Assembly: GCA_016212635.1 (NCBI GenBank)
Contig: JACRFR010000033.1
Span: 1-25,091, forward strand
Reading direction: 5' to 3'
DNA from: Candidatus Liptonbacteria bacterium
GTDB lineage: Bacteria; Patescibacteriota; Minisyncoccia; UBA6257; 2-01-FULL-56-20
Length of the DNA: 25,091 nt
The notes beneath the pieces were generated by a model. It was given only the letters and a program-made list of their open reading frames with translations. It had not been told where the DNA came from and did not search any database. Made by a program: the position numbers and the translations under genes. Below are positions 13,790-21,398 of this stretch, in pieces (within the stretch, counting starts at the first letter, position 1; each line of letters starts with the position of its first letter).

Positions 13790-14095
13790 ATGAAGATAAA
13801 AAAAGGAGACAAAGTCAGGATATTATCCGGCAAGGACCGGGGCAAGGAAGGCCCGGTCGCGAAAGCATATCCGGAACTTTATAAAATTACCGTGGAGGGT
13901 CTGAACCTGTATAAAAAACGCGTGCGTCCGCGGCGGCAAGGAGAAAAGGGTGAGATGATTTTGCTGCCGCGCCCGCTCCAGGTGTCGAAAGTTATGCTGC
14001 TCTGCCCCAGCTGCAAAAAGCCGACTCGCGTGGGCAGCCGTTTGGAAGGAGAAAAAAAGGTGCGGCGCTGCCTAAAGTGCCAGGCTGGAGTATAG
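13790..14095 (+). CDS. rplX: 50S ribosomal protein L24
   Basis: L24 is an assembly initiator protein with a KOW motif. The 101-residue product has KIKKGDKVRILSGKDRGKEG (KOW), NLYKKRVRPRRQGEKGEMI and a C-terminal zinc-ribbon-like pair of CxxC motifs (Cys72, Cys75, Cys94, Cys97), common in the family. The open frame extends upstream to 13748 through the hairpin arm. The ATG at 13790 was chosen because homology starts there and the upstream residues are encoded by repeat. No Shine-Dalgarno sequence is present. Confidence 0.95.
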   Translation: MKIKKGDKVRILSGKDRGKEGPVAKAYPELYKITVEGLNLYKKRVRPRRQGEKGEMILLPRPLQVSKVMLLCPSCKKPTRVGSRLEGEKKVRRCLKCQAGV

Positions 14096-14269
14096 CGAAT
14101 GACCAGATCACCCTAGGTGCTATAAGAAAATTGACCTAATTAACCTAATTATTCTAAGTACCCTAAGAAACGACCAATAACCCAAGTTCCAGCCTAGAAT
14201 AATTTCCTCCCCCTTGGGGCTTGTTTAGACCAATTAGAATAATTAGACCAATTAGAATAATTTCCCTCA
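14096..14269. repeat. Long spacer rplX-rplE, diverged 9-mer family
   Basis: The left part holds CTAATTAACCTAATTATTCT and related units. The right part holds two copies of an 18-base unit (ACCAATTAGAATAATTAG type) ending just before rplE. The centre (14170-14225) is a C/T-rich and G-rich non-repeat segment. No gene is seen. Confidence 0.7.
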
Positions 14270-14791
14270 ATGACTACCCATAAAACTAAAGAAATCAAGA
14301 AGGATATCGGTGCAACCCGTGCGTTTTTGGAAAAGATCGTGATCAACGCCGGGGTCGGCCGCGCCAGTCAGATTTCCGGTTTTGAGGAAAAAATTATGCC
14401 GCAGATAATCCGCGATATCGGCATTCTGGCCGGCCAAAGGCCCCAGGTGCGGCGCTCCCGCAAATCCATTGCCGGTTTCAAGATGCGCGAGGGCCAGATC
14501 GTGGGCATCCGAGTAACACTGCGCGGCCAGCGGATGGTTGATTTTTTTGAGCGTTTGATTAGAATTGTTCTGCCCCGAGTCAGGGACTTCAACGGCATAC
14601 CGCTCTCCGGGGTGGATGACGGAGGGGCACTGAACATCGGTCTCCGCGAGCAGTACGTATTTTCGGAAATCAGCCCGGAAGAATCGCCGTTTTCTTTTGC
14701 TTTCCAAATAAACGTCGTACCGCGGCGCAAAGATCGCGCGTCGGCGCTCGCGACCTACCGCAATTGGGGCGTGCCGCTGAAGAAAAAGTAA
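14270..14791 (+). CDS. rplE: 50S ribosomal protein L5
   Basis: L5 binds 5S rRNA and contacts P-site tRNA. The 173-residue product has the conserved LEKIVINAGVG, GQRPQVRRSRKSIAGFKMREGQIVGIRVTLRG, MVDFFERLI, LPRVRDFNGI and the end segment FQINVVPRRKDRASAL. Length is close to E. coli L5 (179). Its place between rplX and rpsZ is standard. The ATG at 14270 has no Shine-Dalgarno sequence. Confidence 0.96.
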   Translation: MTTHKTKEIKKDIGATRAFLEKIVINAGVGRASQISGFEEKIMPQIIRDIGILAGQRPQVRRSRKSIAGFKMREGQIVGIRVTLRGQRMVDFFERLIRIVLPRVRDFNGIPLSGVDDGGALNIGLREQYVFSEISPEESPFSFAFQINVVPRRKDRASALATYRNWGVPLKKK

Positions 14792-14893
14792 AGAAAGAAC
14801 TGATTATCCTAATTATCCTAACCTAAGTTGAATTCAGAACCCCATTAGAATAATTAGACTAATTAGAATAATTTCCTCAATTTGCTATAAAAT
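14792..14893. repeat. Hairpin spacer rplE-rpsZ, ATTATCCTA 9-mer family
   Basis: The sequence is close to the rplV-rpsC spacer: a TAAAGAAAGAACT lead, 9-mer units, the AGTTGAATTCAGAACCCC centre and right-hand ATTAGAATA units. Confidence 0.85.
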
Positions 14894-15079
14894 ATGGCCA
14901 AGAAATCAGTCGTCGTACGCAGTCAACGCCAGCCTAAGTTTTCCAGCCGCTTGGTGCGGCGCTGCTTTCGGTGCGGCCGTAAAAACGGATACCTCCGGAT
15001 GTTCGGATTGTGCCGGATCTGTTTCCGGGAAATGGCCAGCGTCGGGCAGATTCCGGGAGTCAAAAAATCCAGCTGGTAG
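14894..15079 (+). CDS. rpsZ: 30S ribosomal protein S14, zinc-binding type Z
   Basis: S14 is a small-subunit head protein. The 61-residue product is the short, zinc-binding form: Cys24-x-x-Cys27 and Cys40-x-x-Cys43 bind zinc, within CFRCGRKNGYLRMFGLCRIC. The N-terminus MAKKSVVVRSQRQPKFSSR and ending VPGVKKSSW-like (IPGVKKSSW) are typical. The last Trp codon and TAG stop belong to a repeat that also ends rpsH. The ATG at 14894 has no Shine-Dalgarno sequence. Confidence 0.96.
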   Translation: MAKKSVVVRSQRQPKFSSRLVRRCFRCGRKNGYLRMFGLCRICFREMASVGQIPGVKKSSW

Positions 15080-15228
15080 AGTACAGAATGGCAAGTAGAG
15101 AGATTATCCTAATTATCCTAATGCCGAAAAAGCAAAGAAAGAACTAATCACTCTAATCGTCCCAAGTAAAATCCGGAACCCCATTAGAATAATTAGACTA
15201 ATTAGAATAATTTCCTCAATTTACTCCC
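15074..15228. repeat. Hairpin spacer rpsZ-rpsH, 9-mer family, duplicated unit
   Basis: From CTGGTAGAGTACAGAATGGC to the right-hand ATTAGAATA units it is nearly identical to the rpsH-rplF spacer, but it carries one fewer 9-mer (149 against 158 bases of spacer). The shared unit includes the final TGG codon and the TAG stop. Confidence 0.85.
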
Positions 15229-15600
15229 ATGTTCTACAATCTCTTAGCTCAAATAAAAAATGCCCGCGCGGCCCGGAAAGAAAACTTTCAGGCGGCGTAT
15301 TCCCAGATGAGTTTCGCTATCGCCAAAGTTCTGGCCCAGCATCATTTTATTCGGGACGTTCAGAAACGGACCGTAAACCGCAAGCAGTACCTGGATATTA
15401 GACTCTCGCCCGTAACGGCGCCGATCCACTTCCGTTCCTACAGCAAGCCGGGGCGGCGGGTGTATCGCGGCTATCGCGAGCTGCAGGCGGTTCGCCAACA
15501 CTACGGTTTGGCGATCATGTCGACCTCGCAGGGCATTATGACCAACTTGGAAGCGCGTAAACAAAAACTGGGCGGGGAGTATCTTTTTGAAGTCTGGTAG
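15229..15600 (+). CDS. rpsH: 30S ribosomal protein S8
   Basis: S8 binds the central domain of 16S rRNA and in E. coli represses the spc operon. The 123-residue product has NLLAQIKNARAARKE, YLDIRLSP, FRSYSKPGRRVYRGYREL and the conserved end GLAIMSTSQGIMTNLEARKQKLGGEYLFEVW. It is slightly shorter than usual (130), because the typical N-terminal DPIADML segment is replaced by MFYNLLAQ. The C-terminal Trp and the stop are shared with the rpsZ repeat unit. The ATG at 15229 has no Shine-Dalgarno sequence. Confidence 0.95.
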   Translation: MFYNLLAQIKNARAARKENFQAAYSQMSFAIAKVLAQHHFIRDVQKRTVNRKQYLDIRLSPVTAPIHFRSYSKPGRRVYRGYRELQAVRQHYGLAIMSTSQGIMTNLEARKQKLGGEYLFEVW

Positions 15601-15758
15601 AGTACAGAATGGCAAGTAGAGAAATTATCCTAATTATCCTAATTATCCTAATGCCGAAAAAGCAAAGAAAGAACTAATCACTCTAATCGTCCCAAGCAAA
15701 ATCCGAAACCCCATTAGAATAATTAGACTAATTAGAATAATTTCCTCAATTTACCTTA
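15594..15758. repeat. Hairpin spacer rpsH-rplF, 9-mer family, duplicated unit
   Basis: A near-copy of the rpsZ-rpsH spacer with one extra ATTATCCTA unit, which accounts for the 9-base length difference. Confidence 0.85.
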
Positions 15759-16307
15759 ATGTCGCGTCTAGCTCGAAAACCAATTAGCGTACCGCCCGGG
15801 ATTACCGTCACCGAACAGGCTGACCGTTTGCAAGTTCGGGGACCCAAGGGGGAGATTACGGCGCCCATCCTGCCTGGTTTGGCGATCGCCCAAGACTCAA
15901 CCGGCATCATGGTCCGCGTGGTCGCCGACAGCCGGCAAGCCCGCGCCAACGTGGGCACCAGCTGGTCCTTGATCCAAAACGCGATCCGAGGCGTGAACGA
16001 AGGATTCAAGAAAGTTCTGGACGTGCAAGGGGTGGGGTTTCGAGCGGTGGTGGAGGGCAAGGACCTGGTTTTGTATCTCGGTTATGTGAATCCGGTTCGT
16101 TATCCGATTCCCGAAGGCGTGTCGATAACCGTGGAAAAAAATTTGATCACCATCAACGGAGTGGATCTGCAGTTAGTCGGACAAGCCGCCGCCCAGATCC
16201 GTGCTTTCAAAAAACCCGAACCCTACAAGGGCAAGGGCATCCGTTATCAGGGCGAAGTGATAACCCTCAAGGCCGGTAAGAAAGCGGCGACCGGCGGTGC
16301 CAAGTAA
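15759..16307 (+). CDS. rplF: 50S ribosomal protein L6
   Basis: L6 lies near the factor-binding site and the sarcin-ricin loop. The 182-residue product has two similar L6 domains: MSRLARKPISVPPGITVT with VRGPKGEI in the first, and YPIPEGVSITVEKNLITINGVDLQLVGQAAAQIRAF in the second. The family end KPEPYKGKGIRYQGEVITLKAGKKA is complete. Length is normal (177 in E. coli). Neighbours rpsH and rplR are as expected. The ATG at 15759 has no Shine-Dalgarno sequence. Confidence 0.96.
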   Translation: MSRLARKPISVPPGITVTEQADRLQVRGPKGEITAPILPGLAIAQDSTGIMVRVVADSRQARANVGTSWSLIQNAIRGVNEGFKKVLDVQGVGFRAVVEGKDLVLYLGYVNPVRYPIPEGVSITVEKNLITINGVDLQLVGQAAAQIRAFKKPEPYKGKGIRYQGEVITLKAGKKAATGGAK

Positions 16308-16406
16308 TAGAATGTAGAATGTAGAATGTGGAATGTGGAATGTAGAATAAAGTAATAAAAATAAAGACCCATTTCAGCCCACCTTCCACCTTCCACCTTC
16401 CACCCC
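16308..16406. repeat. Hairpin spacer rplF-rplR, GAATGTR/CCACCTT heptamers
   Basis: Left: five GAATGTA/GAATGTG heptamers (about 16311-16347). Right: CCACCTT heptamers (16380-16403) just before the rplR start. The two arms are imperfect complements. Confidence 0.8.
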
Positions 16407-16769
16407 ATGAATCCTCGCAAAGAATTGAATCAAGTACGCACCCGGCGCGTGAACCGCGTGCGCGGTCATATTGTGGGTACTGCCCTTCGCCCGCGCTTGG
16501 CAATTTTCCGGAGCAACCGCGGCTTGGAGGCCCAGCTGATCGACGACCAGACCGGACGAACCCTGGCAGCCGCCAGCAGCCGTAATCTGCCGGATAAAAA
16601 ATCCAAGTCAGCCAAGGTCTCGATCGCCGCTTTGGTTGGCCAGGATCTGGCAGCCAAGGCCGTCGCGGCCGGTATAGTCAAAGCGGCGGTGGATCGGCGT
16701 TGGTACAAGTACCATGGACGAGTCAAGGCGTTAGTGGAAGCGGCCCGGCAATCCGGTTTACAATTATAA
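16407..16769 (+). CDS. rplR: 50S ribosomal protein L18
   Basis: L18 binds 5S rRNA together with L5. The 120-residue product has a basic N-terminus, then RPRLAIFRSNRGLEAQLIDDQTGRTLAAASS, VGQDLAAKAVAAGI and the family end FDR(GS)-like VDRRWYKYHGRVKALVEAARQSGLQL. Length is usual (117 in E. coli). It ends two bases before rpsE, so the two are probably translated together. The ATG at 16407 follows CCACC repeats. Confidence 0.95.
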   Translation: MNPRKELNQVRTRRVNRVRGHIVGTALRPRLAIFRSNRGLEAQLIDDQTGRTLAAASSRNLPDKKSKSAKVSIAALVGQDLAAKAVAAGIVKAAVDRRWYKYHGRVKALVEAARQSGLQL

Positions 16770-16771
16770 CT

Positions 16772-17284
16772 ATGCGTAAAGATCTACCCAAAAGAGATCC
16801 ATATAAGGAAAAAGTACTGGACCTGCGCCGAGTGGCGCGGGTTATGGCTGGCGGCAAACGTTTTAAGTTTCGCGCCACGGTGGCGGTCGGAGATGAGCGA
16901 GGCCGCGCGGGCATCGGTGTGGGGAAAGGCGCGGACGTTTCCCAGGCGATCGCCAAGGGGCGGGCCGCCGCGGTGAAGAATATTATCACGGTTCCACTCT
17001 GGGAGGGCCGGACAATTCCGCATGAAGTTCAGGCCAAGTTCAGCGCCGCCCGAGTGATCCTTAAACCCGCTTCGGCCGGGCGCGGCCTCAAGGCGGGTGG
17101 CGCGGTCCGGTCGGTTCTGGCGATGGTCGGAGTTCGGGATGCGACCGCCAAGTGCCTGGGGCGCACTTCCAATAAGCTAACTAACGCTTGGGCGACCATC
17201 GGCGCGCTGGCCAGTCTCAAGTCCAGCACCCCATTCAATCGCCGTCCCAAGGAAGAACCAGCCAAACCAGAAAGCGCTGGCTAG
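16772..17284 (+). CDS. rpsE: 30S ribosomal protein S5
   Basis: S5 helps form the mRNA entry site and affects decoding accuracy. The 170-residue product has the double-stranded-RNA-binding-like N-terminal domain (VLDLRRVARVMAGGKRFKFRATVAVGD, GIGVGKGADVSQAIAKG) and the C-terminal domain with ASAGRGLKAGGAVRSVLAMVGV and KCLGRTSNKLTNAWATIGAL. Length is normal (167 in E. coli). An open frame from 16700 overlaps rplR, so the ATG at 16772, where homology starts, was chosen. It is followed after 14 bases by rplO; the rpmD (L30) gene usually found between them is absent. Confidence 0.96.
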   Translation: MRKDLPKRDPYKEKVLDLRRVARVMAGGKRFKFRATVAVGDERGRAGIGVGKGADVSQAIAKGRAAAVKNIITVPLWEGRTIPHEVQAKFSAARVILKPASAGRGLKAGGAVRSVLAMVGVRDATAKCLGRTSNKLTNAWATIGALASLKSSTPFNRRPKEEPAKPESAG

Positions 17285-17298
17285 GGCTGCGTGCCAAT

Positions 17299-17736
17299 AT
17301 GCTTATTCACGAATTGGAATCAAATAGCGCCAATAAAACCGCCCGCCGCGTTGGGCGGGGCGGCAAACGCGGCACCACTTGCGGGCGGGGCACCAAGGGT
17401 CAAAAGTCCCGTTCCGGCCGGAAACTGCGACCGGCGGTGCGCGACTTGATACTGCGTATTCCCAAACACCGTGGATTCCGCAATAAGCGAAAATCAGTAC
17501 CCGCCCGAACCGTGAGCTTGGTTGCTATCGCTTCGGCTATCCGGCGACAAGGCGGTGGAGGAGTAGAAATTGATCGGTCCGCCCTGGCCGCCTATGGCCT
17601 CTTGCCGCCCAACTACCGCGGTCCGGTCAAGGTGATCGGTAATGGCCACCCTCCGACAGGCTTAAAACTCAAAGGCCTGGCAGTGTCCCAGGAAGTCCGA
17701 CGTCGGATCACGGCAGCCAAGGGCAAGGTTCTGTAA
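17299..17736 (+). CDS. rplO: 50S ribosomal protein L15
   Basis: L15 is a late-assembly protein of the large subunit. The 145-residue product has MLIHELE, the Gly/Arg-rich RRVGRGGKRGTTCGRGTKGQKSRSG, then a compact C-terminal domain with SALAAYGLLPPNYRGPVKVIGNG. Length matches E. coli L15 (144). The open frame extends to 17188 inside rpsE; the ATG at 17299 was chosen because it follows the rpsE stop and begins the homology. The order rpsE-rplO-secY without rpmD fits the Candidate Phyla Radiation. Confidence 0.95.
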   Translation: MLIHELESNSANKTARRVGRGGKRGTTCGRGTKGQKSRSGRKLRPAVRDLILRIPKHRGFRNKRKSVPARTVSLVAIASAIRRQGGGGVEIDRSALAAYGLLPPNYRGPVKVIGNGHPPTGLKLKGLAVSQEVRRRITAAKGKVL

Positions 17737-17835
17737 AAAGTAGGGAAATTATTCTAATTATTCTAATTATTCTAACGGAGCGAATTTCATTAGGATAATT
17801 AGGATAATTAGAACAATTAGAATAATTTTAATCCC
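17737..17835. repeat. Hairpin spacer rplO-secY, 9-mer family
   Basis: Left: three ATTATTCTA units. Right: ATTAGGATA, ATTAGGATA, ATTAGAACA and ATTAGAATA. The two sides are imperfect reverse complements around ACGGAGCGAATTTC. Confidence 0.85.
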
Positions 17836-19104
17836 ATGGATCGATTTCTATACCTTTTCCGCAGTCCCGACCTCCGCCGGAAGATATTAATGGTCGGTGG
17901 TTTATTGATCGCATTCCGGCTACTCGCCGCCGTGCCCATACCCGGCGTGGACGTGCAGCGCCTCCAGGAGCTTTTTTCCTCCAACCAGCTCTTGGGTTTC
18001 TTGAACTTCTTCTCCGGCGGCGGTTTGTCTAACTTGTCGCTGGTCATGCTGGGGGTCGGCCCGTACATCACGGCCACTATCATCATGCAGCTTTTGACCA
18101 TCATCTTCCCCAAGTTCAAAGCGATGTATTACGAAGAGGGGGCCCGCGGTCAAGCCAAGTTCAACCAATACTCGCGCATTTTGACCGTGCCTCTGGCGAT
18201 ACTCCAGGGCTATGGTTTCTTGGCGCTCTTGGCCCGGGAAAACGTGGTCGTGCAGGCGACTCCCTTTGATGCGATCCGCAACGTAATTATTGTTACCGCT
18301 GGAACCATGCTAACCCTCTGGCTGGGCGAACTGATCAGCGAGGAGAAAATAGGTAACGGTATCTCGCTCATTATCTTTGCGGGCATTGTCGGGCAAATTC
18401 CGGCGTACGCCGCATCCGCCATCTCTTTGTATACTCCCAGCAAACTGACGACTTATGTGATCCTGCTGGCGATCTTGTTGTTGCTCATCGCCAGCGTGGT
18501 CATGCTGAACGAGGGCGAACGCCGCATTCCGATCGCCTACGCGCGGCGAGTGCGAGGCATGAAAATGTACGGCGGCGCCTCGAGCTATTTGCCGCTCAAG
18601 GTGAACCAGGCCGGCATGATCCCGCTGATCTTCGCCATTTCGGTTCTACTGTTCCCGCAATTTATTGCGCAGATCATCGCGGCGATCTCGCCCGGAGCGG
18701 GCGCGGCGGTGAACGGCTGGGTCGCGTCCTTTTTGAACAACCACCTGGCCTACGGGGTCTTTTACTTCTTGCTGGTGGTCATGTTCACTTACTTCTATAC
18801 CGCCATCACTTTTAATCCCGGCGAAGTAGCCAAGAATCTGCAACGCAGCGGCGGCTTTGTGACCGGTATCCGGCCCGGCGAGGCCACCGAAACTTACTTC
18901 TCGCGATTATCTTCCAAGATAACTCTCTTCGGCGCGATATTTTTAGGCCTGGTTGCCGTACTGCCCCTTTTGGTCCAGTGGGCCACCGGTTTAGAAGGTC
19001 TGACCATCAGCGGCACCGCGCTCTTGATCGTGGTGGCGGTGGCCTTGGAGACCATGCGCCAAGTTAATTCCCAGCTGACCATGCGGGAGTACGAAGGCAT
19101 GTAA
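17836..19104 (+). CDS. secY: Protein translocase subunit SecY
   Basis: SecY is the membrane channel of the Sec translocon, through which unfolded proteins are exported or inserted. The 422-residue product starts FRSPDLRRKILMVGGLLIAFRLLAAVPIPGVD, as in the family, and has about ten hydrophobic membrane segments. Other conserved features are GVGPYITATIIMQLLT, GQAKFNQYSR, the cytoplasmic loop RRIPIAYARRV and the GVFYFLLVVMFTYFYTAITFNP segment near the end, followed by GFVTGIRPGEAT. It is slightly shorter than E. coli SecY (443). The ATG at 17836 has no Shine-Dalgarno sequence. Confidence 0.97.
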   Translation: MDRFLYLFRSPDLRRKILMVGGLLIAFRLLAAVPIPGVDVQRLQELFSSNQLLGFLNFFSGGGLSNLSLVMLGVGPYITATIIMQLLTIIFPKFKAMYYEEGARGQAKFNQYSRILTVPLAILQGYGFLALLARENVVVQATPFDAIRNVIIVTAGTMLTLWLGELISEEKIGNGISLIIFAGIVGQIPAYAASAISLYTPSKLTTYVILLAILLLLIASVVMLNEGERRIPIAYARRVRGMKMYGGASSYLPLKVNQAGMIPLIFAISVLLFPQFIAQIIAAISPGAGAAVNGWVASFLNNHLAYGVFYFLLVVMFTYFYTAITFNPGEVAKNLQRSGGFVTGIRPGEATETYFSRLSSKITLFGAIFLGLVAVLPLLVQWATGLEGLTISGTALLIVVAVALETMRQVNSQLTMREYEGM

Positions 19105-19212
19105 GAAGTATCAGCGAATAACGAATCCATTGCGAATTTTCGAATAGGGAACGGGAAAGACGGCAAATTTTAATTCGTAAATTCGTAACCAATTCGTTAT
19201 TCGTTGATGATC
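19105..19212. repeat. Hairpin spacer secY-adk, ACGAATA family
   Basis: The left arm (TCAGCGAATAACGAATCCAT with TGCGAATTTTCGAATA) pairs with the right arm (TTCGTAAATTCGTAACCAAT and TCGTTATTCGTTGAT). It is a third gene-free version of the repeat around the GxxExxY gene. Confidence 0.8.
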
Positions 19213-19782
19213 ATGTCCGACGCCATTTTTTTCATCGGTCCCCAGGGTTCCGGCAAGGGGACCCAGGCGCGTCTTCTGGCCGAACGGCTGGGATTTTTCT
19301 ACTGGGAGATGGGTGGCATTTCTCGGGAGTTGACCCGGGAGGATTCGCCGCTCGGCCGGCGGGCCAAAGAATTGAACGATCAGGGCATTCTGTTCCCGGA
19401 CGACATGATCTTCGAAATGGTCCGGAGCCGCTTGAGCCAGATCCCGGCCGGCCAGGGCATCGTTTTTGATGGTATTCCGCGCCGCTTGAATCAAGCTCAT
19501 TTTTTGCTGGACTTATTACGTTCTTTGGGCCGGACTAGTTTTTTGACCATCCACCTGCCGATTCCCCAGGAAGAATCCCTCAAACGTTTGCTTCTGCGCG
19601 CGGAGATCGAGAAACGGGTGGATGATACTCGGGAAAAGATCGAGCGGCGGCTGGAGCAGTATGCGGAGGAGACTCTGCCGGTAGTGGAATATCTCCGAGC
19701 CGCCACCAAGTTTGTAGAGATCGACGGCCAGCCGCCGATCCCGGAAGTAACTAAAGAAATCAACGCAGCACTCACTGTTTAA
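19213..19782 (+). CDS. adk: Adenylate kinase-like nucleoside monophosphate kinase
   Basis: The family converts AMP and ATP to two ADP. The 189-residue product has the P-loop GPQGSGKGTQ (9-18), DGIPRRLNQA (DGFPR motif), and the arginine-bearing segment RAEIEKRVDDTREKIERRLEQY. It is the short form without the zinc-type LID. One departure matters: where adenylate kinases have STGDMLR at the AMP site, this protein has WEMGGISREL, so the AMP-contacting Thr is missing. It may therefore prefer another nucleotide, although its position after secY is that of adk. ATG codons at 19207 and 19213 are both possible; 19213 was preferred because the hairpin arm ends at 19210. Confidence 0.85.
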   Translation: MSDAIFFIGPQGSGKGTQARLLAERLGFFYWEMGGISRELTREDSPLGRRAKELNDQGILFPDDMIFEMVRSRLSQIPAGQGIVFDGIPRRLNQAHFLLDLLRSLGRTSFLTIHLPIPQEESLKRLLLRAEIEKRVDDTREKIERRLEQYAEETLPVVEYLRAATKFVEIDGQPPIPEVTKEINAALTV

Positions 19783-19798
19783 ACCCCTCCTCGCGCAT

Positions 19799-19807
19799 TG
19801 GTATCAT
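19799..19807 (+). promoter_or_regulatory. Possible extended -10 before the cmk-like gene
   Basis: TGGTATCAT fits TGnTATAAT with one mismatch and lies ten bases before the start codon. If used, the transcript would have almost no leader. No -35 box is evident. Confidence 0.3.
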
Positions 19808-19817
19808 CCCGAAATAT

Positions 19818-20384
19818 ATGAAAAAGCACGTGGTTGCCATCTCCGGGCTTCCGGGCAGCGGTAAGTCCAGTACCGCCAAAGGAGTCGCCCGCAAAATGGG
19901 ATACGAGCATTTTTCTTCGGGCGACTTTTTCCGAAAAATAGGGCAAGAGCGCGGCCTTTCGGTGGAACAGACGAATCTTACCGCGGAAAAACTGAAAGAG
20001 ATCGATCTGGAAACGGACGGCTACATCCGGAAAATCGGAGAGGAAAAAGATAATTTTGTCATTGACTCGCGCACCGCGTTCCATTGGATACCGAATTCTT
20101 TCAAGGTTTTTCTCTATCTGGAACCAAAAATCGCGGCGGAGCGGGTATTTGCGCAGATCCAGCGGGAGGGGAGACTGAATCAAACCGGCTCGTCGGTGGA
20201 TGAGATTTGCGCCAATACGCTCCAAAGAACGGAAAGCGAACATAAACGATACTTGAATTTATACGGGATAGACCTGACCAATCCGGCGAACTATAATCTG
20301 TTTCTCGACACCTCCCGCAACAACCTGGAGGAAGTAATCGAAATTGTAGCCACCGCTTACGAGAAGTGGCTTGCGGCAGAATAA
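19818..20384 (+). CDS. cmk: (d)CMP kinase, archaeal-type
   Basis: This 188-residue AAA/P-loop kinase resembles the archaeal form of cytidylate kinase, which phosphorylates CMP and dCMP. Visible are the P-loop SGLPGSGKSS (9-18), FSSGDFFRKI (nucleotide-binding SxGD(I/F)FR segment), IDSRTAF (the ESR/DSR motif) and ESEHKRYLNLYGID, a segment typical of that subfamily. It lacks the CMP-domain insert of the E. coli enzyme. It lies between adk and map. An alternative is a general dephospho-CoA or nucleotide kinase, but the RYLxxYGID segment favours cmk. The ATG at 19818 has no Shine-Dalgarno sequence. Confidence 0.8.
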   Translation: MKKHVVAISGLPGSGKSSTAKGVARKMGYEHFSSGDFFRKIGQERGLSVEQTNLTAEKLKEIDLETDGYIRKIGEEKDNFVIDSRTAFHWIPNSFKVFLYLEPKIAAERVFAQIQREGRLNQTGSSVDEICANTLQRTESEHKRYLNLYGIDLTNPANYNLFLDTSRNNLEEVIEIVATAYEKWLAAE

Positions 20385-20468
20385 GACCTATAAGACAAAT
20401 AAGTCCTATACGACCCATAAGACCTATAAGACTTATAAGACAGATGGGAAAATAGAACGCATGCGTCC
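20385..20468. repeat. GACCTATAA 9-mer tandem before map
   Basis: Seven imperfect units of a 9-mer run from 20385 to about 20443: GACCTATAA, GACAAATAA, GTCCTATAC, GACCCATAA, GACCTATAA, GACTTATAA, GACA. Unlike most spacers this one is mainly direct rather than inverted. Confidence 0.85.
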
Positions 20469-21233
20469 ATGAAAAAGGGTCTAATCAAAACACCGGCGGA
20501 GATCGCCATCATGGCGGAAGGCGGCGCGATTTTAGGCAGGATATTGCGCGACGCGGCGGCCCGGGTTCGTCCGGGAATCAACACTCTCGAGTTGGACGCT
20601 TTTGTCCGGGATGCGCTCCGACAATCCGGCGCGGAGCCAAGCTTTTTGAATTATGGTCCCAAACGGAATCCCTATCCCGCCGCCTTGTGTGTTTCGGCCA
20701 ATGACGTGGTGGTGCATGGTATTCCGTCTCGGCGGCAGATCTTGAAAGAAGGAGATATCGTTGGCTTGGATTGCGGCCTGCGTTACCGCGGCCTGTTTCT
20801 GGACGCGGCTGTCACGGTACCGGTCGGTCGCATCGGTCGCGCCGCCCGTCGCCTGTTGAACACCGCGGAACAAGCGCTTCACAGCGCCATCGTCCAGATC
20901 ATACCGGGTCACCATGTCGGTCATATCAGCCACGCGATCCAAACCACTGTGGAGCGAGCCGGTTTTAACGTGGTGCGCGACCTGGTGGGCCATGGGGTCG
21001 GCTACGCGGTGCACGAGGAGCCCGCCGTGCCCTGCTTCGGCAGTCCGTCTGACGGAATTGTCTTGGAGCCCGGCATGGTAATCGCCATCGAGCCCATGGT
21101 TACTGCCGGGAATTATGCTCTGCAAACGGACTCCGACGGCTGGACGGTGCGGACCCAGGACGGGTCCCCCTCGGCCCATTTTGAACACACCGTGGCGATA
21201 ACTGGGCGAGGGCCGAGGGTACTTACCGAATAA
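20469..21233 (+). CDS. map: Methionine aminopeptidase type I
   Basis: It removes the initiator Met from new proteins using a two-metal site. The 254-residue product has all the expected ligands and catalytic residues: His83 (VHGIP), Asp101 and Asp112 (GLDCGLRYRGLFLDAA), His175 (VGHGVG), Glu208 (IAIEPM) and Glu239 (FEHTVAIT). There is no N-terminal zinc-finger extension, so it is the type Ia-like core. Length is normal (264 in E. coli). It follows the cmk-like gene after a 9-mer tandem repeat. An ATG at 20461 is out of frame and closes at once; the ATG at 20469 starts the homology. Confidence 0.96.
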   Translation: MKKGLIKTPAEIAIMAEGGAILGRILRDAAARVRPGINTLELDAFVRDALRQSGAEPSFLNYGPKRNPYPAALCVSANDVVVHGIPSRRQILKEGDIVGLDCGLRYRGLFLDAAVTVPVGRIGRAARRLLNTAEQALHSAIVQIIPGHHVGHISHAIQTTVERAGFNVVRDLVGHGVGYAVHEEPAVPCFGSPSDGIVLEPGMVIAIEPMVTAGNYALQTDSDGWTVRTQDGSPSAHFEHTVAITGRGPRVLTE

Positions 21234-21398
21234 ATTTCTAATTTCTAATATCCAATTTTTAAGTTTAGAATCCCCCCTTTCCTTCCTCCTTTACTAAAGG
21301 AGGTGGCGAGTCCGCGAGCCGGAGGATTTTTCCCTCCCCTTTTCCAAGGGGAGGTGAGGTGGGGTGTGGGTTGTCCCGTATCTGGCAGGGCGGCGGAA
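21234..21398. repeat. Composite palindromes after map
   Basis: It begins with TTTCTAATTTCTAATATCC heptamer-like units (21236-21254). From 21272 follow CCCCCCTTTCC, the palindrome CCTCCTTTACTAAAGGAGG (about 21285-21303), and CCCTCCCCTTTTCCAAGGGG (21331-21350). The latter belong to the same general CCTCC/GGAGG type as the repeats inside fusA. With the MITE-like copy at 21399 this fills the gene-free gap. No ORF or terminator is supported here. Confidence 0.7.

Noticed and set aside
11353..17835. CRISPR array made of the recurring spacer repeats
   Set aside because: The repeats are separated by ribosomal genes, not by short unique spacers, and no cas gene is present.
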